This document shows positions 8,393 to 19,227 of a stretch of 64,000 nucleotides of DNA, piece by piece. The stretch comes from Bifidobacterium sp. ESL0784 (GTDB lineage Bacteria > Actinomycetota > Actinomycetes > Actinomycetales > Bifidobacteriaceae). Location: positions 434,001 through 498,000 of the forward strand of contig NZ_JAQTHV010000003.1 in the NCBI RefSeq assembly GCF_029433295.1, written 5' to 3'. The notes beneath the pieces are model-generated. The model saw nothing but the letters and a program-made list of their open reading frames with translations, made no database searches and was not told where the DNA came from. Both the position numbers and the translations under genes were made by a program. Position 1 is the stretch's first letter. Each line of letters starts with the position of its first letter.

Positions 8393-10729
8393 ATGTCGAG
8401 CTACTCCTCGCAAATCGACGAAGAACAGCATGCGGTCGATCGCGCTTACGGACGGCTGGATTCCTTACGTTCACAGACCCGCTCGCGTCTCGACACGGTC
8501 CGCGCAGCCGGTGCCCATGGTTCCCCCACCATGCGCACCGAACGGGATTCCTTTGCCACGATGTACGAGGACAGGCTCACCCAGTTGCGCGGCGTCGAAG
8601 ACCGGCTGGTTTTCGGACGCATCGACAGCGACAAGGGCGAAAAACGCTACATCGGGCGCATGGGACTTTCCAGCGAAAACCACGAGCCGATTCTGACCGA
8701 CTGGCGGGCTGAGGCCGCACGGCCGTTCTACGAAGCCACGCCATCCCATCACGGCGACATCGTCATGCGTCGGCACATCACGTTGAATTTCCGAAAGGTC
8801 GTAGGCATCGAGGACGAGGTACTCGACGTCAACTCCGGACAGGTCGACGAGGCTCAACAGGCCGGGACGCTGACCGGCGAAGGTGCGTTGATCGCCTCGC
8901 TCAATTCCAAACGCACCGGCAAAATGACCGATATCGTAGCCACCATCCAAGGCGAGCAGGACCGTATCATCCGTGCGCCGATGGACCGCGCGATCGTGGT
9001 GCAGGGCGGACCGGGAACAGGCAAGACCGCCGTGGCGCTGCATCGCGCAGCCTATCTTCTCTACACTCACCGGCGCAGGCTCGAACGCTCCGGCGTTCTT
9101 GTGGTGGGGCCGAGTTCCGCTTTTTTGCGTTATATCAACCAGGTGCTGCCCTCGTTGGGTGAGACGGGCGTCGTTTCGCGCACCATCGGCGACCTGGTGC
9201 CGGGCTTTGCCGCTCAGAAAATGGATTCACCTCGGGCCGCGCAGCTGAAAGGTGAGGCACGCATGGCCAGCGCCATCGCCAATGCCGTCGCCGCCCGCGA
9301 ACGCGTCCCCAAGCACCTGCCGACGGTTCGTGTCAACGGCATGGATGTGCCCATGCGCAAAAGCGATATCATACAGGCACTGGAAGATGCCAAGCGCACA
9401 CATTCCCCGCATAACAAGGCCAGAGAGACCTTTGTGCGCAGCGTTTTGAGCGCCATGCGCAACCGGTACGTCGAAAACCTTGACTATACGCCGGAACAGT
9501 CGGAAATCTCCGATGCGGCAATGCAGCTGAAAATGCATGACGAGATTCGCAAGGCGCTGAACTTGGCCTGGTTGCCCATGAACGCCCCATGGCTTATCGA
9601 CCAGCTTTTCGCCAAGCCCGCACAGCTGCGCCGATTCGCCCCATGGCTTACCGACGCCGATATCAAGGCGCTGACTCGACCGAAGCACTCCCCGCTTACC
9701 GTTTCCGACATCCCGCTGCTCGACGAGGCCATGGAGCTGCTCGGGCCCGACCCGAAAGTCTCAGCCCGTGAAGTGGCCGCCAAGGCCAAACGAGCCGAAG
9801 AGGAACAGTTCGCCAAGGACACGCTGGCTCAAGCCGGAATCGGTTCGGGCATCGTCACCTCCTCCACGCTGGTCGACAACATCAACGGACTGGACGCCGA
9901 AGCCGTGGCCCAGAAGGCCGGCTCTGACCGCGAATGGACCTACGGGCATATCGTCATCGACGAGGCTCAGGAGCTGACGGCCATGGATTGGCGGATGCTG
10001 ATGCGCCGCTGTCCCTCGCGTTCATTCACCATCGTGGGCGACGTGGCCCAGACCTCCGCTCTGGGCGGAACCCGCCGCTGGGAGAAGACCATGGACCGCC
10101 TGTTCGGAACTGACGGCTGGGACCTCAAAGAGCTGACGATCAACTATCGCAACCCACAGGAAGTCTCGCAGCTGGCCACCCGTTTCGCCGAAGACGAGGG
10201 ACTGTACGTGTCGACCACCAAGGGCGTGCGAACGATGGCCGATTCGGTGAAACGCGTGAATATAGGAGATGAAGAGGCTTCCGAGGCCCACATTTTGCAG
10301 ACCATCGGCGATGAAACGCTGGACTTGGTACGGCAGTTCATTTCCGATGACGGAACCGGACGGGTCGCAGTCATTGCATCCGACTCGTTGAATACAGCCA
10401 TACGGCAGAATCTTTACGCTCGTTTGCTGGCAATCAAGGGCGAGGCCCTCGCCTCGAAACTGATGGGAATCGACGGGCAGGACGACCAGACAGCTGCAAA
10501 CGCCAGTCTTGAAGGGTCTCTGAGCGATGCTCCTTTGAGTGTCTGTGACACTCAGATGATCAAAGGCTTGGAATACGACGCCGTGGTTCTTGTACAACCC
10601 GGTAAAATCGCCCAAGACGCGCCATCACGACTCTCAGGTGCAGCCGATCTTTACGTGGCTCTGACTCGCCCGACACAACGACTTGTCATCATCGAAACCG
10701 AAAACGACAAAAGCCTGCTCGATATATAA
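8393..10729 (+). CDS. HelD-like UvrD/Rep-family ATPase
   Basis: This 778-residue superfamily 1 helicase-like ATPase resembles HelD, which binds RNA polymerase and releases it from DNA, rather than the replicative UvrD/PcrA type. It has a long charged helical N-terminal arm (residues 1-60), then Walker A GGPGTGKT at about residues 205-212 followed by AVALHRAAYLLYTHRR, a hallmark of HelD. Walker B is HIVIDEAQELTAMDWRML, then GDVAQ and INYRN, with the C-terminal motifs IKGLEYDAVVL and LYVALTRPTQRL. ATG 8393 is chosen because of AAGGGG upstream; the frame stays open 26 codons further. It is divergent from mraZ. Partner binding is inferred from the family only. Confidence 0.85.
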   Translation: MSSYSSQIDEEQHAVDRAYGRLDSLRSQTRSRLDTVRAAGAHGSPTMRTERDSFATMYEDRLTQLRGVEDRLVFGRIDSDKGEKRYIGRMGLSSENHEPILTDWRAEAARPFYEATPSHHGDIVMRRHITLNFRKVVGIEDEVLDVNSGQVDEAQQAGTLTGEGALIASLNSKRTGKMTDIVATIQGEQDRIIRAPMDRAIVVQGGPGTGKTAVALHRAAYLLYTHRRRLERSGVLVVGPSSAFLRYINQVLPSLGETGVVSRTIGDLVPGFAAQKMDSPRAAQLKGEARMASAIANAVAARERVPKHLPTVRVNGMDVPMRKSDIIQALEDAKRTHSPHNKARETFVRSVLSAMRNRYVENLDYTPEQSEISDAAMQLKMHDEIRKALNLAWLPMNAPWLIDQLFAKPAQLRRFAPWLTDADIKALTRPKHSPLTVSDIPLLDEAMELLGPDPKVSAREVAAKAKRAEEEQFAKDTLAQAGIGSGIVTSSTLVDNINGLDAEAVAQKAGSDREWTYGHIVIDEAQELTAMDWRMLMRRCPSRSFTIVGDVAQTSALGGTRRWEKTMDRLFGTDGWDLKELTINYRNPQEVSQLATRFAEDEGLYVSTTKGVRTMADSVKRVNIGDEEASEAHILQTIGDETLDLVRQFISDDGTGRVAVIASDSLNTAIRQNLYARLLAIKGEALASKLMGIDGQDDQTAANASLEGSLSDAPLSVCDTQMIKGLEYDAVVLVQPGKIAQDAPSRLSGAADLYVALTRPTQRLVIIETENDKSLLDI

Positions 10730-10760
10730 AACCTCAAAGGACAACCAGTATTGACATGAA

Positions 10761-10804
10761 TATGCTGTGACAGTTCGACGACAGAACCAAACTGTCGCAG
10801 CATA
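10761..10804. terminator. Inverted repeat after the helD-like gene
   Basis: Arms TATGCTGTGACAGTT (10761-10775) and AACTGTCGCAGCATA (10790-10804) pair over 15 positions with a single G-U, around a 14-nt loop. There is no clear T-run on either side, so it may be a transcript-end hairpin shared by the convergent helD-like and nrdR genes or another structural element. Confidence 0.45.
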
Positions 10805-10958
10805 GCCGTACTGCGCTAAAACTCACTTACTGCGCAGCCGGCCTAGAGCAACAGAAAACCGTTGAAATCTTTTCATTCCAAAATTTCAAAATGTAGGATT
10901 GCAACGGTTGTTCACGTATGTTGCCCATGTATGGAGGAATCTTGTTGGTTTCAATATG

Positions 10959-11420
10959 CTATTTGCCAGAAGTGGCCTTGTCTTGTTTCAAATCGTCGAT
11001 GGCCTTCTGAAAATCAGACAGTCCGTTGAAATTCTGGTAGACGCTGGCGAAACGCAGATAGGCGACCTCGTCGAGTTCACGCAACGGCTTGAGGATGGCT
11101 TTGCCGATATCCTCGGATTTCACCTGTGCCAAACCCTGACTGCGCAAATCCTCCTCGACCTGCTGCCCCAACTGTTTCAGCGCATCTTCATCAATAGGCC
11201 TGCCCTGACATGCCTTGCACACCCCGTCGATGACCTTCTGACGATCGAAGGGCTCCAAATTGCCGGAACGCTTGGTGACCAGAAGCATCGTTGTCTCAAC
11301 CGTGGTGAATCTGCGGCCGCATTCAGGACATTCGCGTCTGCGTCGGATAGAATGACCATCTTCGCTGATACGCGTATCGACTACTTTCGTGTCATTATTC
11401 TGGCAAAAAGGACAATGCAT
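10959..11420 (-). CDS. nrdR: Transcriptional repressor NrdR
   Basis: NrdR represses ribonucleotide reductase genes and senses ATP/dATP through an ATP-cone. The 153-residue protein opens with a zinc ribbon ([17 protein letters not shown] ... [10 protein letters not shown], four cysteines) followed by the ATP-cone ([22 protein letters not shown]) and the conserved helical tail with [12 protein letters not shown]. Length and order match the family exactly. It lies downstream of the LysM protein and close to lexA, the same order as nrdR in mycobacteria. Confidence 0.96.
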   Translation of the reverse strand: MHCPFCQNNDTKVVDTRISEDGHSIRRRRECPECGRRFTTVETTMLLVTKRSGNLEPFDRQKVIDGVCKACQGRPIDEDALKQLGQQVEEDLRSQGLAQVKSEDIGKAILKPLRELDEVAYLRFASVYQNFNGLSDFQKAIDDLKQDKATSGK

Positions 11421-11598
11421 ATTGTCACCTTATCCAGAGGTCGGGAGAACAGTGTGTCTGCATCGAGACATATTCACACTCGATTACCTACTTGACGCCA
11501 AACGCAGCCTCTGGCGAAAACCTAACCTGCCGAATATATGCACCTGCGTTGGATCCTTGCCCCGGCGTCTGACGAAACAAACGAGCAGAGCCGAGGAT

Positions 11599-11931
11599 TC
11601 ATGCCTCTTCAGGAACCATGATCCTCTGGCCCGGTTGTAATTGAGCCGAATCCAACCGGTTCAGATCCATGATTTCGGCAACTGTGTCTCCGACATTCTT
11701 GTTTTCCGGGGTGATCTGCTGGGCATACGACCACAACGTGTCGCCGGGACGAACCGTATAGCTGACTACATCGGCGTCTCCGGTTGCCGAATTGGCGACA
11801 TGCGGGGCGACCGCCTGCCAGCCGAAGAATACGACGACGGCCAACGCAAGTGCTGCAACAACCCTGTTGCGCATGATGCGATGACGATTTGCTGCACTCC
11901 GGGCCTTGCAACCACTGCCTTTTTCACTCAT
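11599..11931 (-). CDS. Small LysM-domain membrane protein, probable SOS-induced division inhibitor
   Basis: The protein is 110 residues: a basic leader, one membrane segment at about residues 22-41 (RVVAALALAVVVFFGWQAV), a short linker, and a single LysM domain (VSYTVRPGDTLWSYAQQITP ... LQPGQRIMVPEEA) that should sit outside the membrane and bind peptidoglycan. ATG 11931 has AAGGAG upstream. It is divergent from lexA with an SOS box in its leader. The same combination (anchor plus LysM, next to and divergent from lexA, under LexA control) is seen in Bacillus YneA and mycobacterial Rv2719c, both damage-induced division suppressors. Function is inferred from architecture and context. Confidence 0.8.
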   Translation of the reverse strand: MSEKGSGCKARSAANRHRIMRNRVVAALALAVVVFFGWQAVAPHVANSATGDADVVSYTVRPGDTLWSYAQQITPENKNVGDTVAEIMDLNRLDSAQLQPGQRIMVPEEA

Positions 11932-11960
11932 CTCTGCACTCCTTAGAACATTTGTACTAA

Positions 11961-11974
11961 CGAACGTTTGTTCT
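11961..11974. promoter_or_regulatory. SOS (LexA) box 1
   Basis: CGAACGTTTGTTCT matches the Gram-positive/actinobacterial LexA box CGAAC-N4-GTTCG at 9 of 10 fixed positions. It lies 30 bp upstream of the LysM gene start, directly beside a minus-strand -10-like TATAGA (11977-11972), so LexA here would block that promoter. Confidence 0.8.
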
Positions 11975-12011
11975 ATATTGGCACACTTGTTCGAAAAAAG
12001 CAAAGCGAAAT

Positions 12012-12025
12012 CGAACATCTGTTTG
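12012..12025. promoter_or_regulatory. SOS (LexA) box 2
   Basis: CGAACATCTGTTTG fits CGAAC-N4-GTTYG and, with its flanks, forms a symmetrical TCGAAC...GTTTGA. Its right half overlaps the -35 element of the lexA promoter, fitting autorepression. Confidence 0.8.
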
Positions 12026-12051
12026 ATTTTCAAAGGAAAATGAGTTATGCT
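12023..12051 (+). promoter_or_regulatory. lexA promoter
   Basis: TTGATT (12023-12028) and TATGCT (12046-12051) are separated by exactly 17 bp. The predicted transcription start near 12058 lies upstream of GTG 12079 and downstream of ATG 12040, so it helps to decide the lexA start. Confidence 0.7.
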
Positions 12052-12078
12052 GTAAGTCAAACGCCGAAAGGAACTAAC

Positions 12079-12804
12079 GTGAGCAGCCTTCCACCTATCC
12101 ATAATCCGCATGGCGACTTCGCCCAAGCTACCCCAAACCAGCAGCTGACAGACCGGCAACGCAAAGTTCTCGATGCGGTACGCAGGCACGTTTCCCGTTA
12201 CGGTTTCGCCCCTTCATTTCGAGAGATAGGTGAGCAAGCCGGTCTCAAAAGCCCCTCGTCGGTCAAGCACCAGCTCGAGGTCCTCGAAGACAAAGGCTAT
12301 ATCAGGATGAACGCGAACAAGGGACGCGCCATCGAACTGGTGGAAAACGAAGCGAATATCCGTGAAACCACTCGCACCTCCACCGTTCTTCCGTTCGGCT
12401 CGCAAGATGAAACAGATGAAGCCATCGCCCAATCGCACGACATTCCCTTGGTCGGCCGCATCGCCGCAGGCACACCCATCACCGCCGAGCAACATGTCGA
12501 CGACGTGATGAGGCTGCCGGAACGCCTTACCGGCAACGGCAACCTTTTCATGCTCGAGGTCCATGGGGATTCCATGATCGACGCCGCCATTTGCGACGGC
12601 GATTTCGTGGTGGTGCGCGAACAAGAGACGGCCGAAAACGGCGATATCGTGGCCGCCCTGCTCGACGGTGAGGCAACGGTCAAGACCTTCCAGAAGGACC
12701 ACGGCCATGTCTGGCTGATGCCGCACAACCCGGCCTACTCCCCCATCGACGGCACCTACGCCAAGGTAATGGGCAAGGTCGTTACGGTCCTGCGCAAGAT
12801 CTGA
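12079..12804 (+). CDS. lexA: SOS repressor LexA
   Basis: LexA represses DNA-damage genes and is inactivated by RecA-stimulated self-cleavage. The 241-residue protein has the N-terminal winged helix (LTDRQRKVLDAV ... APSFREIGEQAGLKSPSSVKHQL), a linker, and the S24 peptidase domain. The cleavage site Ala-Gly is in GRIAAGTP, the catalytic serine in VHGDSMIDA and the lysine in EATVKTFQK. The GTG start at 12079 is preceded by AAAGGAAC and fits the predicted promoter; the open frame extends upstream through the promoter and is not used. It is divergent from the LysM gene and convergent with the CDF transporter, with a 34-bp gap. Confidence 0.97.
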   Translation: MSSLPPIHNPHGDFAQATPNQQLTDRQRKVLDAVRRHVSRYGFAPSFREIGEQAGLKSPSSVKHQLEVLEDKGYIRMNANKGRAIELVENEANIRETTRTSTVLPFGSQDETDEAIAQSHDIPLVGRIAAGTPITAEQHVDDVMRLPERLTGNGNLFMLEVHGDSMIDAAICDGDFVVVREQETAENGDIVAALLDGEATVKTFQKDHGHVWLMPHNPAYSPIDGTYAKVMGKVVTVLRKI

Positions 12805-12838
12805 ACCACTATCGTTTCCACCCGATATCACTGCAGAT

Positions 12839-13807
12839 TCAGCGATGAATCTTCTCGCTTTGGGCCTGGCTGAAGCCTTGCGGTTCCAACTGGAAGGTGG
12901 TGTGGGGAATCGAAACCGAGAAGTGGTCGGTCAGGCAGGTGTGCAACTGATGCAGGATATCGGCGCCCTGGGCCATCGTCAAACCCGGCTCCACCACGAC
13001 GTGAGCCGTCAGAATCGGCATACCGGTGGCCACCGTCGAGGCGTGCACATCATGAACATCGATGACGTGGTCGACGTTTTTCATATGCTCGCGGACCTCG
13101 TCCAAGTCCAAGCCTTCAGGTGTCTCCTCAAGCAATACCTTAACCGCGTTTTTCATCAGCACGAAGGCCCTTGGCACAATCAGCAACGCGATGACTGCAC
13201 CGGCGACGGCATCGAAACCGTGCCAACCGGTAGTCATGATGACGACGGCCGAAACCACTACGGTAAGCGAGCCAAGCGCATCGTTCATAGTCTCCAGGAA
13301 TGCGGCGCGCATGTTCATGTTGTCTTTGTGCTGGCCGGAAAGAACGAAGACGGAAATGAGATTGAACACCAGACCGAGAATGCCGAATCCCAGCAGCATG
13401 CCGACACTTTGCACCTCTTCACCGGAGACGCCTGCCAAACGCAGCACGGCTTCGATCAACGCGTAGACACCCACGGCCATCAGAATCAATGCACCCAGGC
13501 CTGCGGTGATCGGCTCGAGCCGCGCCCAGCCCCAGGTCCGTTCTTTGTCGGGCTGTCTGCGCATCAGTATGGCGGTAATCGTGGAAGCGGTGAGCACAGC
13601 GACATCGGTCAACATATGAGCACAATCAACCAGGAGCGCGAGAGAGCCAGTGATAATGGCACCAACAACCTCAACCACGAAAATCGTCAGGGTAAGCCCC
13701 AGCGTCACCATCAGTCTGCTCTGGTGTTCCTTCGCCTTGCCTTGGCCATCCACGGATTGGGTGCCTTTGACTATCTGCGTTTCGGTTTCCTGATGTTGCG
13801 AAGCCAT
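12839..13807 (-). CDS. Cation diffusion facilitator (CzcD/ZitB type)
   Basis: This 322-residue protein is a proton-coupled divalent metal exporter (Zn2+/Cd2+/Co2+ class). It has six predicted membrane segments starting at about residue 32, the metal-site motif LVDCAHMLTDVAVL in segment II and the partner site in segment V (GWHGFDAVAGAVIAL). A cytoplasmic ferredoxin-like domain follows (DVHDVHASTVATGMPILTAHVVV). Metal specificity cannot be told from sequence alone. The start has a good ribosome binding site (GGGAGAGGAT). It stands alone, convergent with lexA. Confidence 0.9.
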   Translation of the reverse strand: MASQHQETETQIVKGTQSVDGQGKAKEHQSRLMVTLGLTLTIFVVEVVGAIITGSLALLVDCAHMLTDVAVLTASTITAILMRRQPDKERTWGWARLEPITAGLGALILMAVGVYALIEAVLRLAGVSGEEVQSVGMLLGFGILGLVFNLISVFVLSGQHKDNMNMRAAFLETMNDALGSLTVVVSAVVIMTTGWHGFDAVAGAVIALLIVPRAFVLMKNAVKVLLEETPEGLDLDEVREHMKNVDHVIDVHDVHASTVATGMPILTAHVVVEPGLTMAQGADILHQLHTCLTDHFSVSIPHTTFQLEPQGFSQAQSEKIHR

Positions 13808-14109
13808 ATCCTCTCCCTGCCCGATCCATCACTTCAACGAAGCCAGAATCAAATTCCCTTCAGCTTCCGTCGCTTGACGCAGACACAATTTTCACGCGTC
13901 AAACATGTCTCGTTACTGGTGACACTATACGCATGAAAACCTAAGCGGGAGTTGGGTTTTGCGGCTCAGAGCCGAAGAACAAGCAGGTCGCACAATATTG
14001 TGCATTTCATTTTTCTTTGACACTGAAACCGACAATCTTTTTCATCGTCAAATATGCTCTGAATACCGCCGGCAAAACGCCAGAAACCAACTCAAACCAA
14101 CAATTTGCG
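13808..14109. other. Intergenic region upstream of the CDF gene
   Basis: These 302 bp should hold the CDF promoter and the 3' end of the AEC transporter transcript. The only structure seen is a short palindrome CGGCTCAGAGCCG near 13960-13973. Small open frames here have no ribosome binding site or recognisable motif. Confidence 0.4.
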
Positions 14110-15045
14110 CTACTGCAGCAACAGCATCGCACAGCTCAGGGTAATAAACGAAAGCACTGTGCTCAGGAACTGCGTCGAAGCCATCTCCGATTCGTGAATG
14201 CCGTAATCGATGGCCAGATTCGTGGGCAGTGTGGCGGTGGGGATGGCCATGGTGATCACGACGATGCGCGTCAGCTCGCTGGGCATACCCGTGGCGACCA
14301 TCAGTACCCAGATAATGGCAGGATAGACAATGTTCTTCAGACCCACGGTCAGCCAGACATGCGGGTTGAAGGAGATCTTGCGGGTCACGAGCACGATGCC
14401 AGTGGCGAACATAGCAACACCGCCCGCCGTCTTGCCAAGCACCGTGAACGTGGGCTCGAGAACGCTGGGCATCGACCAACCGCAAATGGAAAGGATGAAA
14501 CCGAGGAACGCCGCAAGCACCAGCGGTTTCTTAAGCCCTTTCACCAACCGTTTGCCAACGGAAATCTTTGGACCGTTCTCTTTGTTGACATCCGCAGCAA
14601 GCGCCTCGAAGACGAACGGGACCAGAATCACATTGATGATAAGACTGGCGATGCCGATGTCGATGGCGCTGATACTCTCGTCAAAGAAGAGGGGAAGCAC
14701 CGCGGAACCGATGAAGGGAATTGAGGGGTCGGCCACCGAAAGCGCACGGAGTGCAGAAAGCCCACTCTGGTTCTTGATGATTTTCCAATAGATGAAATAG
14801 AGCAGGAAATAAGACACGAGCATGGCGCCCAGCATCCACAATGCCAGCGGGATATCCTCCACTATCAATTTGCGTTTGGTGGCCCAGATACCACCGAAAA
14901 CGTGCATGGGGAGAGCATAATTCATGACGAATTTGATGAGCCTGCTGCTATCAGTACTATCAAAATCGCCACGTTTGGCGGCAAAAGCGCCAAGCAACAT
15001 GGTGACAAGTATCGGCAACAACGCAAATATGACGGTTTTCAGCAT
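14110..15045 (-). CDS. AEC-family (auxin efflux carrier-like) transporter
   Basis: The 311-residue integral membrane protein has about ten hydrophobic segments in two halves, the AEC/Mem_trans pattern. The first half has FVMNYALPMHVFGGIWAT and the second a long substrate-domain repeat ending with FLSTVLSFITLS. Bacterial members include malonate and malate permeases, so a small carboxylate is a reasonable guess because the next gene is lactate dehydrogenase, but the substrate is unknown. It is transcribed in the same direction as ldh and downstream of it, with a hairpin in the gap, so it probably has its own promoter. Confidence 0.85.
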   Translation of the reverse strand: MLKTVIFALLPILVTMLLGAFAAKRGDFDSTDSSRLIKFVMNYALPMHVFGGIWATKRKLIVEDIPLALWMLGAMLVSYFLLYFIYWKIIKNQSGLSALRALSVADPSIPFIGSAVLPLFFDESISAIDIGIASLIINVILVPFVFEALAADVNKENGPKISVGKRLVKGLKKPLVLAAFLGFILSICGWSMPSVLEPTFTVLGKTAGGVAMFATGIVLVTRKISFNPHVWLTVGLKNIVYPAIIWVLMVATGMPSELTRIVVITMAIPTATLPTNLAIDYGIHESEMASTQFLSTVLSFITLSCAMLLLQ

Positions 15046-15228
15046 AATCCACCTCCATCTCGCACACGCCTTCCTATAAACATCTAGACGTACATCATTG
15101 AACAGCTACATCGCACGTAGAGGTTCTGGCGTGAATTAGGGCTACTGTACACGACGCATATTTTCTTGAAGTTTCCGTCTCACCCAACGGACAAGAAAAG
15201 TTATTGACCAAACATCTATAGAAATCAC

Positions 15229-15266
15229 GAATGCCGCCTGCTTTACAAGAAGCAGAAGCGGCATTC
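15229..15266 (-). terminator. Probable ldh terminator hairpin
   Basis: GAATGCCGC+CTGCTT (15229-15243) pairs with AAGCAG+GCGGCATTC (15250-15255, 15258-15266) with a two-base bulge and a 6-nt loop. It lies 36 bp past the ldh stop. The T-rich tail is weak (GTGATTTC), so the assignment is moderate. Confidence 0.5.
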
Positions 15267-15301
15267 CACGTGTTTATCGCTAAACGATCAACAGCCGAAG
15301 A

Positions 15302-16719
<1,418 letters not shown>

Positions 16720-19227
16720 ATGCGCACCAATATCCGCACCATATGTGCCGTGGCCGTAACAGCCATGCTCACACTGGCCACCATCTCCCAGGCCGCGGCA
16801 ACGCAGGCGTCAAGCACACCCGAGGCTTCGAGCCCCTCTACGCACATCGAAGCGCAAGAAGAAAACCCAGCCACCAAGAAAAAGCGAACCCCGCCTTCCG
16901 TCTCCCCGCAATCCAATCCGTCTTTCGAGAGAAAATCACCCACGCCGGCATGCGTGCCCAGCGGGCCTGCCATGTGGGGAAGCGTGACGTGGAGCATCAC
17001 CGACGATGGCGTCGCGACGGATGGCAGCAAAGTGTGCACGCTTCATCTCTCCGGCGGAAGCTCGCCCGACATACATCCCAGCGACGAGGTTTACGACATT
17101 CCCTGGCAAAAGAACAGCGACCCCGGGGAAGGAGTGACGTCCATCGTCATCGACGGACCTCTGAGCGTTACCAGTTCACATGACTTCGGCTATAACAAAA
17201 GCGGGCTGTTCTTCAAGATGGATTCGGTGCGCTCACTGACCTTCAGCGGTTCGGGTTCGTTAAAATCCGAAGGAAAAGCCGCCGAATACATGTTCTACGA
17301 TATGCGTTCCCTGACGGACTTGGACGCCTCCAAAATCGACGTCAGCGCCAGCACCGACATGCGAGACATGTTCACCGGCGATGTACATCTCACCTCGCTC
17401 AATCTGAAAAACTGGAACACCAGCCGAGTCACCAGTATGGAAGAGATGTTCCAGTTCGATTCCTCGCTGACCGCCCTCGATATCCACGGTTGGCATACCG
17501 GTAATGTCACCAACATGAACAGTACGTTCTACAGCGTGTCTTCACTCACATCCTTGGACCTCTCCAATTGGGATACCCACAGCCTCAAGACCATACGCGG
17601 CATCTTCTCAACGGGCCACGACGACGACAAACTCACCTCATTGAACCTCTCCGGATGGGACACCAGCCACGTCACCGACATGCTCGACGCATTCAACAAT
17701 CGGAGGCAACTCGTTTCTCTTGACCTCTCCGGATGGGACACACCCAACGTCACCAACATGCAGGGCATATTCGCCGAAAATCTTTCCCTACAGACTTTAT
17801 CCGGCATCGGAAGCTGGGACACCAGCGACGTCACCGACATGTCACGTGCCTTCGCCGGCCTTTTTTGCATTACATCACTACCGGTCGCCAATTGGAATGT
17901 TCATAACGTCAAGGCCATGAACAGCATGTTCGATCGCGATTATGATCTCGGAGCGTTGCCAATCAGCGGATGGAAGACGGGCAACGTCACCAACATGCGC
18001 GATATGTTCGATTCCACCCGGTCACTGACCACACTCGATATCGGCCAGTGGAACACAAACAACGTCACTGATATGAGCTATATGTTCGCGAACTCGGGCG
18101 TAACCACCCTCGATGTGCATAATTGGAAAACTGGCAAGGTCACCAACATGTCCTACATGTTCTATGAAACGAAGCTGGAAACATTGGACGCCAGCGGCTG
18201 GGACACAAGTTCGGTGACAGATATGTCCGACATGTTCGGAGTGGACTTCTATCCGACGAGGCATCTCGGCAATCTTAAAAACCTCAATGCGTCAAGCTGG
18301 GACACACGAAACGTCACGAACATGTACAAGATGTTCATGAACCTCCCCTTCTTCAACAACCTTACCGTGGGCCCCTATACCCGTTTCCGCTCGGAAGCCT
18401 TCCAGTACTTCACACTCAGCGCCCCGCTCTCATGGCTGCATCTGAGCGATGGCAACGGCACGACCATCACGCCCGGTTCCGAGGGATTCGCGGTCGGGAA
18501 TAGTTCTGACCTGGTCACACGCATCAACCAAGGAGGCACGGCATCTGCCGGCGTCTACAGGAATGCCCAACCCGCCCGTCTTACCTTCGACCCGAACGGC
18601 GGTAGCGGAGGATACATCACCACAACACAGGAAGGCCAGCTGCTGGAGATTCCGGATTTCACGAGAGTCTCCAAACCCAGCGACCAAGCGGTTTCCTGGA
18701 ACACCGAAGCCGATGGCAGCGGCACCGAATACCATCCTGGAGACACCCTCTACGTGCTGGAACCGATGACCTTCTACGTCCAATGGTCCAGCAGAGCGGT
18801 GAAGCCGGTGGTCTCCTTCGACCACGCCCAATTCAGCGTGGGCCAGGACGTTTCGGGAGCCGTTCTCGACCATCAGGGAGGGCAGCCGGAAGCCGGCGAC
18901 ACCGTCACTGTCACCTGGCCGGACCATACCACTAGCGAAACGACCACCGGATCAGACGGGAAATGGAGCATCGCGGGATCCGAAGCGCAAACACACGGCA
19001 CCGGCGATATCACCGCCAAAGCGAAAAACGCCAACGGCGACTACAGCGCCTCGGTTCCCGCCAAAATCGTCGCCGCACAAGGCGCGGGAGGAGTCTCGGC
19101 TCTGCCACTCACCGGCAGTACATTGACAGCCATCGGAATACCCGGCATCCTTCTGGCCCTTAGTCTGGTTGCCGTTGCCATCGCTCTCAGAAAACGTCTG
19201 ATCACAAAATGGAACCGGCGCACCTAG
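16720..19227 (+). CDS. LPXTG-anchored surface protein with BspA/DUF285-type repeats
   Basis: This 835-residue secreted protein has a signal peptide (about residues 1-28, ending SQAAATQA), a Ser/Pro-rich segment, and then about 12 tandem repeats of roughly 24 residues built on (N/G/S)W(D/N/K)TxxVTxMxxMF and LxxLDxSxW, the DUF285/BspA-like leucine-rich pattern. An InlB-B-like beta-grasp unit (LTFDPNGGSGG ... MTFYVQWS) and one bacterial Ig-like domain (residues ~690-785) follow. It ends with a sorting signal LPLTG at residues 795-799, a hydrophobic segment and a basic tail (RKRLITKW), so sortase should fix it to peptidoglycan. Repeat proteins of this kind often bind host molecules; the ligand is unknown. 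No sortase gene is adjacent. Confidence 0.9.
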   Translation: MRTNIRTICAVAVTAMLTLATISQAAATQASSTPEASSPSTHIEAQEENPATKKKRTPPSVSPQSNPSFERKSPTPACVPSGPAMWGSVTWSITDDGVATDGSKVCTLHLSGGSSPDIHPSDEVYDIPWQKNSDPGEGVTSIVIDGPLSVTSSHDFGYNKSGLFFKMDSVRSLTFSGSGSLKSEGKAAEYMFYDMRSLTDLDASKIDVSASTDMRDMFTGDVHLTSLNLKNWNTSRVTSMEEMFQFDSSLTALDIHGWHTGNVTNMNSTFYSVSSLTSLDLSNWDTHSLKTIRGIFSTGHDDDKLTSLNLSGWDTSHVTDMLDAFNNRRQLVSLDLSGWDTPNVTNMQGIFAENLSLQTLSGIGSWDTSDVTDMSRAFAGLFCITSLPVANWNVHNVKAMNSMFDRDYDLGALPISGWKTGNVTNMRDMFDSTRSLTTLDIGQWNTNNVTDMSYMFANSGVTTLDVHNWKTGKVTNMSYMFYETKLETLDASGWDTSSVTDMSDMFGVDFYPTRHLGNLKNLNASSWDTRNVTNMYKMFMNLPFFNNLTVGPYTRFRSEAFQYFTLSAPLSWLHLSDGNGTTITPGSEGFAVGNSSDLVTRINQGGTASAGVYRNAQPARLTFDPNGGSGGYITTTQEGQLLEIPDFTRVSKPSDQAVSWNTEADGSGTEYHPGDTLYVLEPMTFYVQWSSRAVKPVVSFDHAQFSVGQDVSGAVLDHQGGQPEAGDTVTVTWPDHTTSETTTGSDGKWSIAGSEAQTHGTGDITAKAKNANGDYSASVPAKIVAAQGAGGVSALPLTGSTLTAIGIPGILLALSLVAVAIALRKRLITKWNRRT

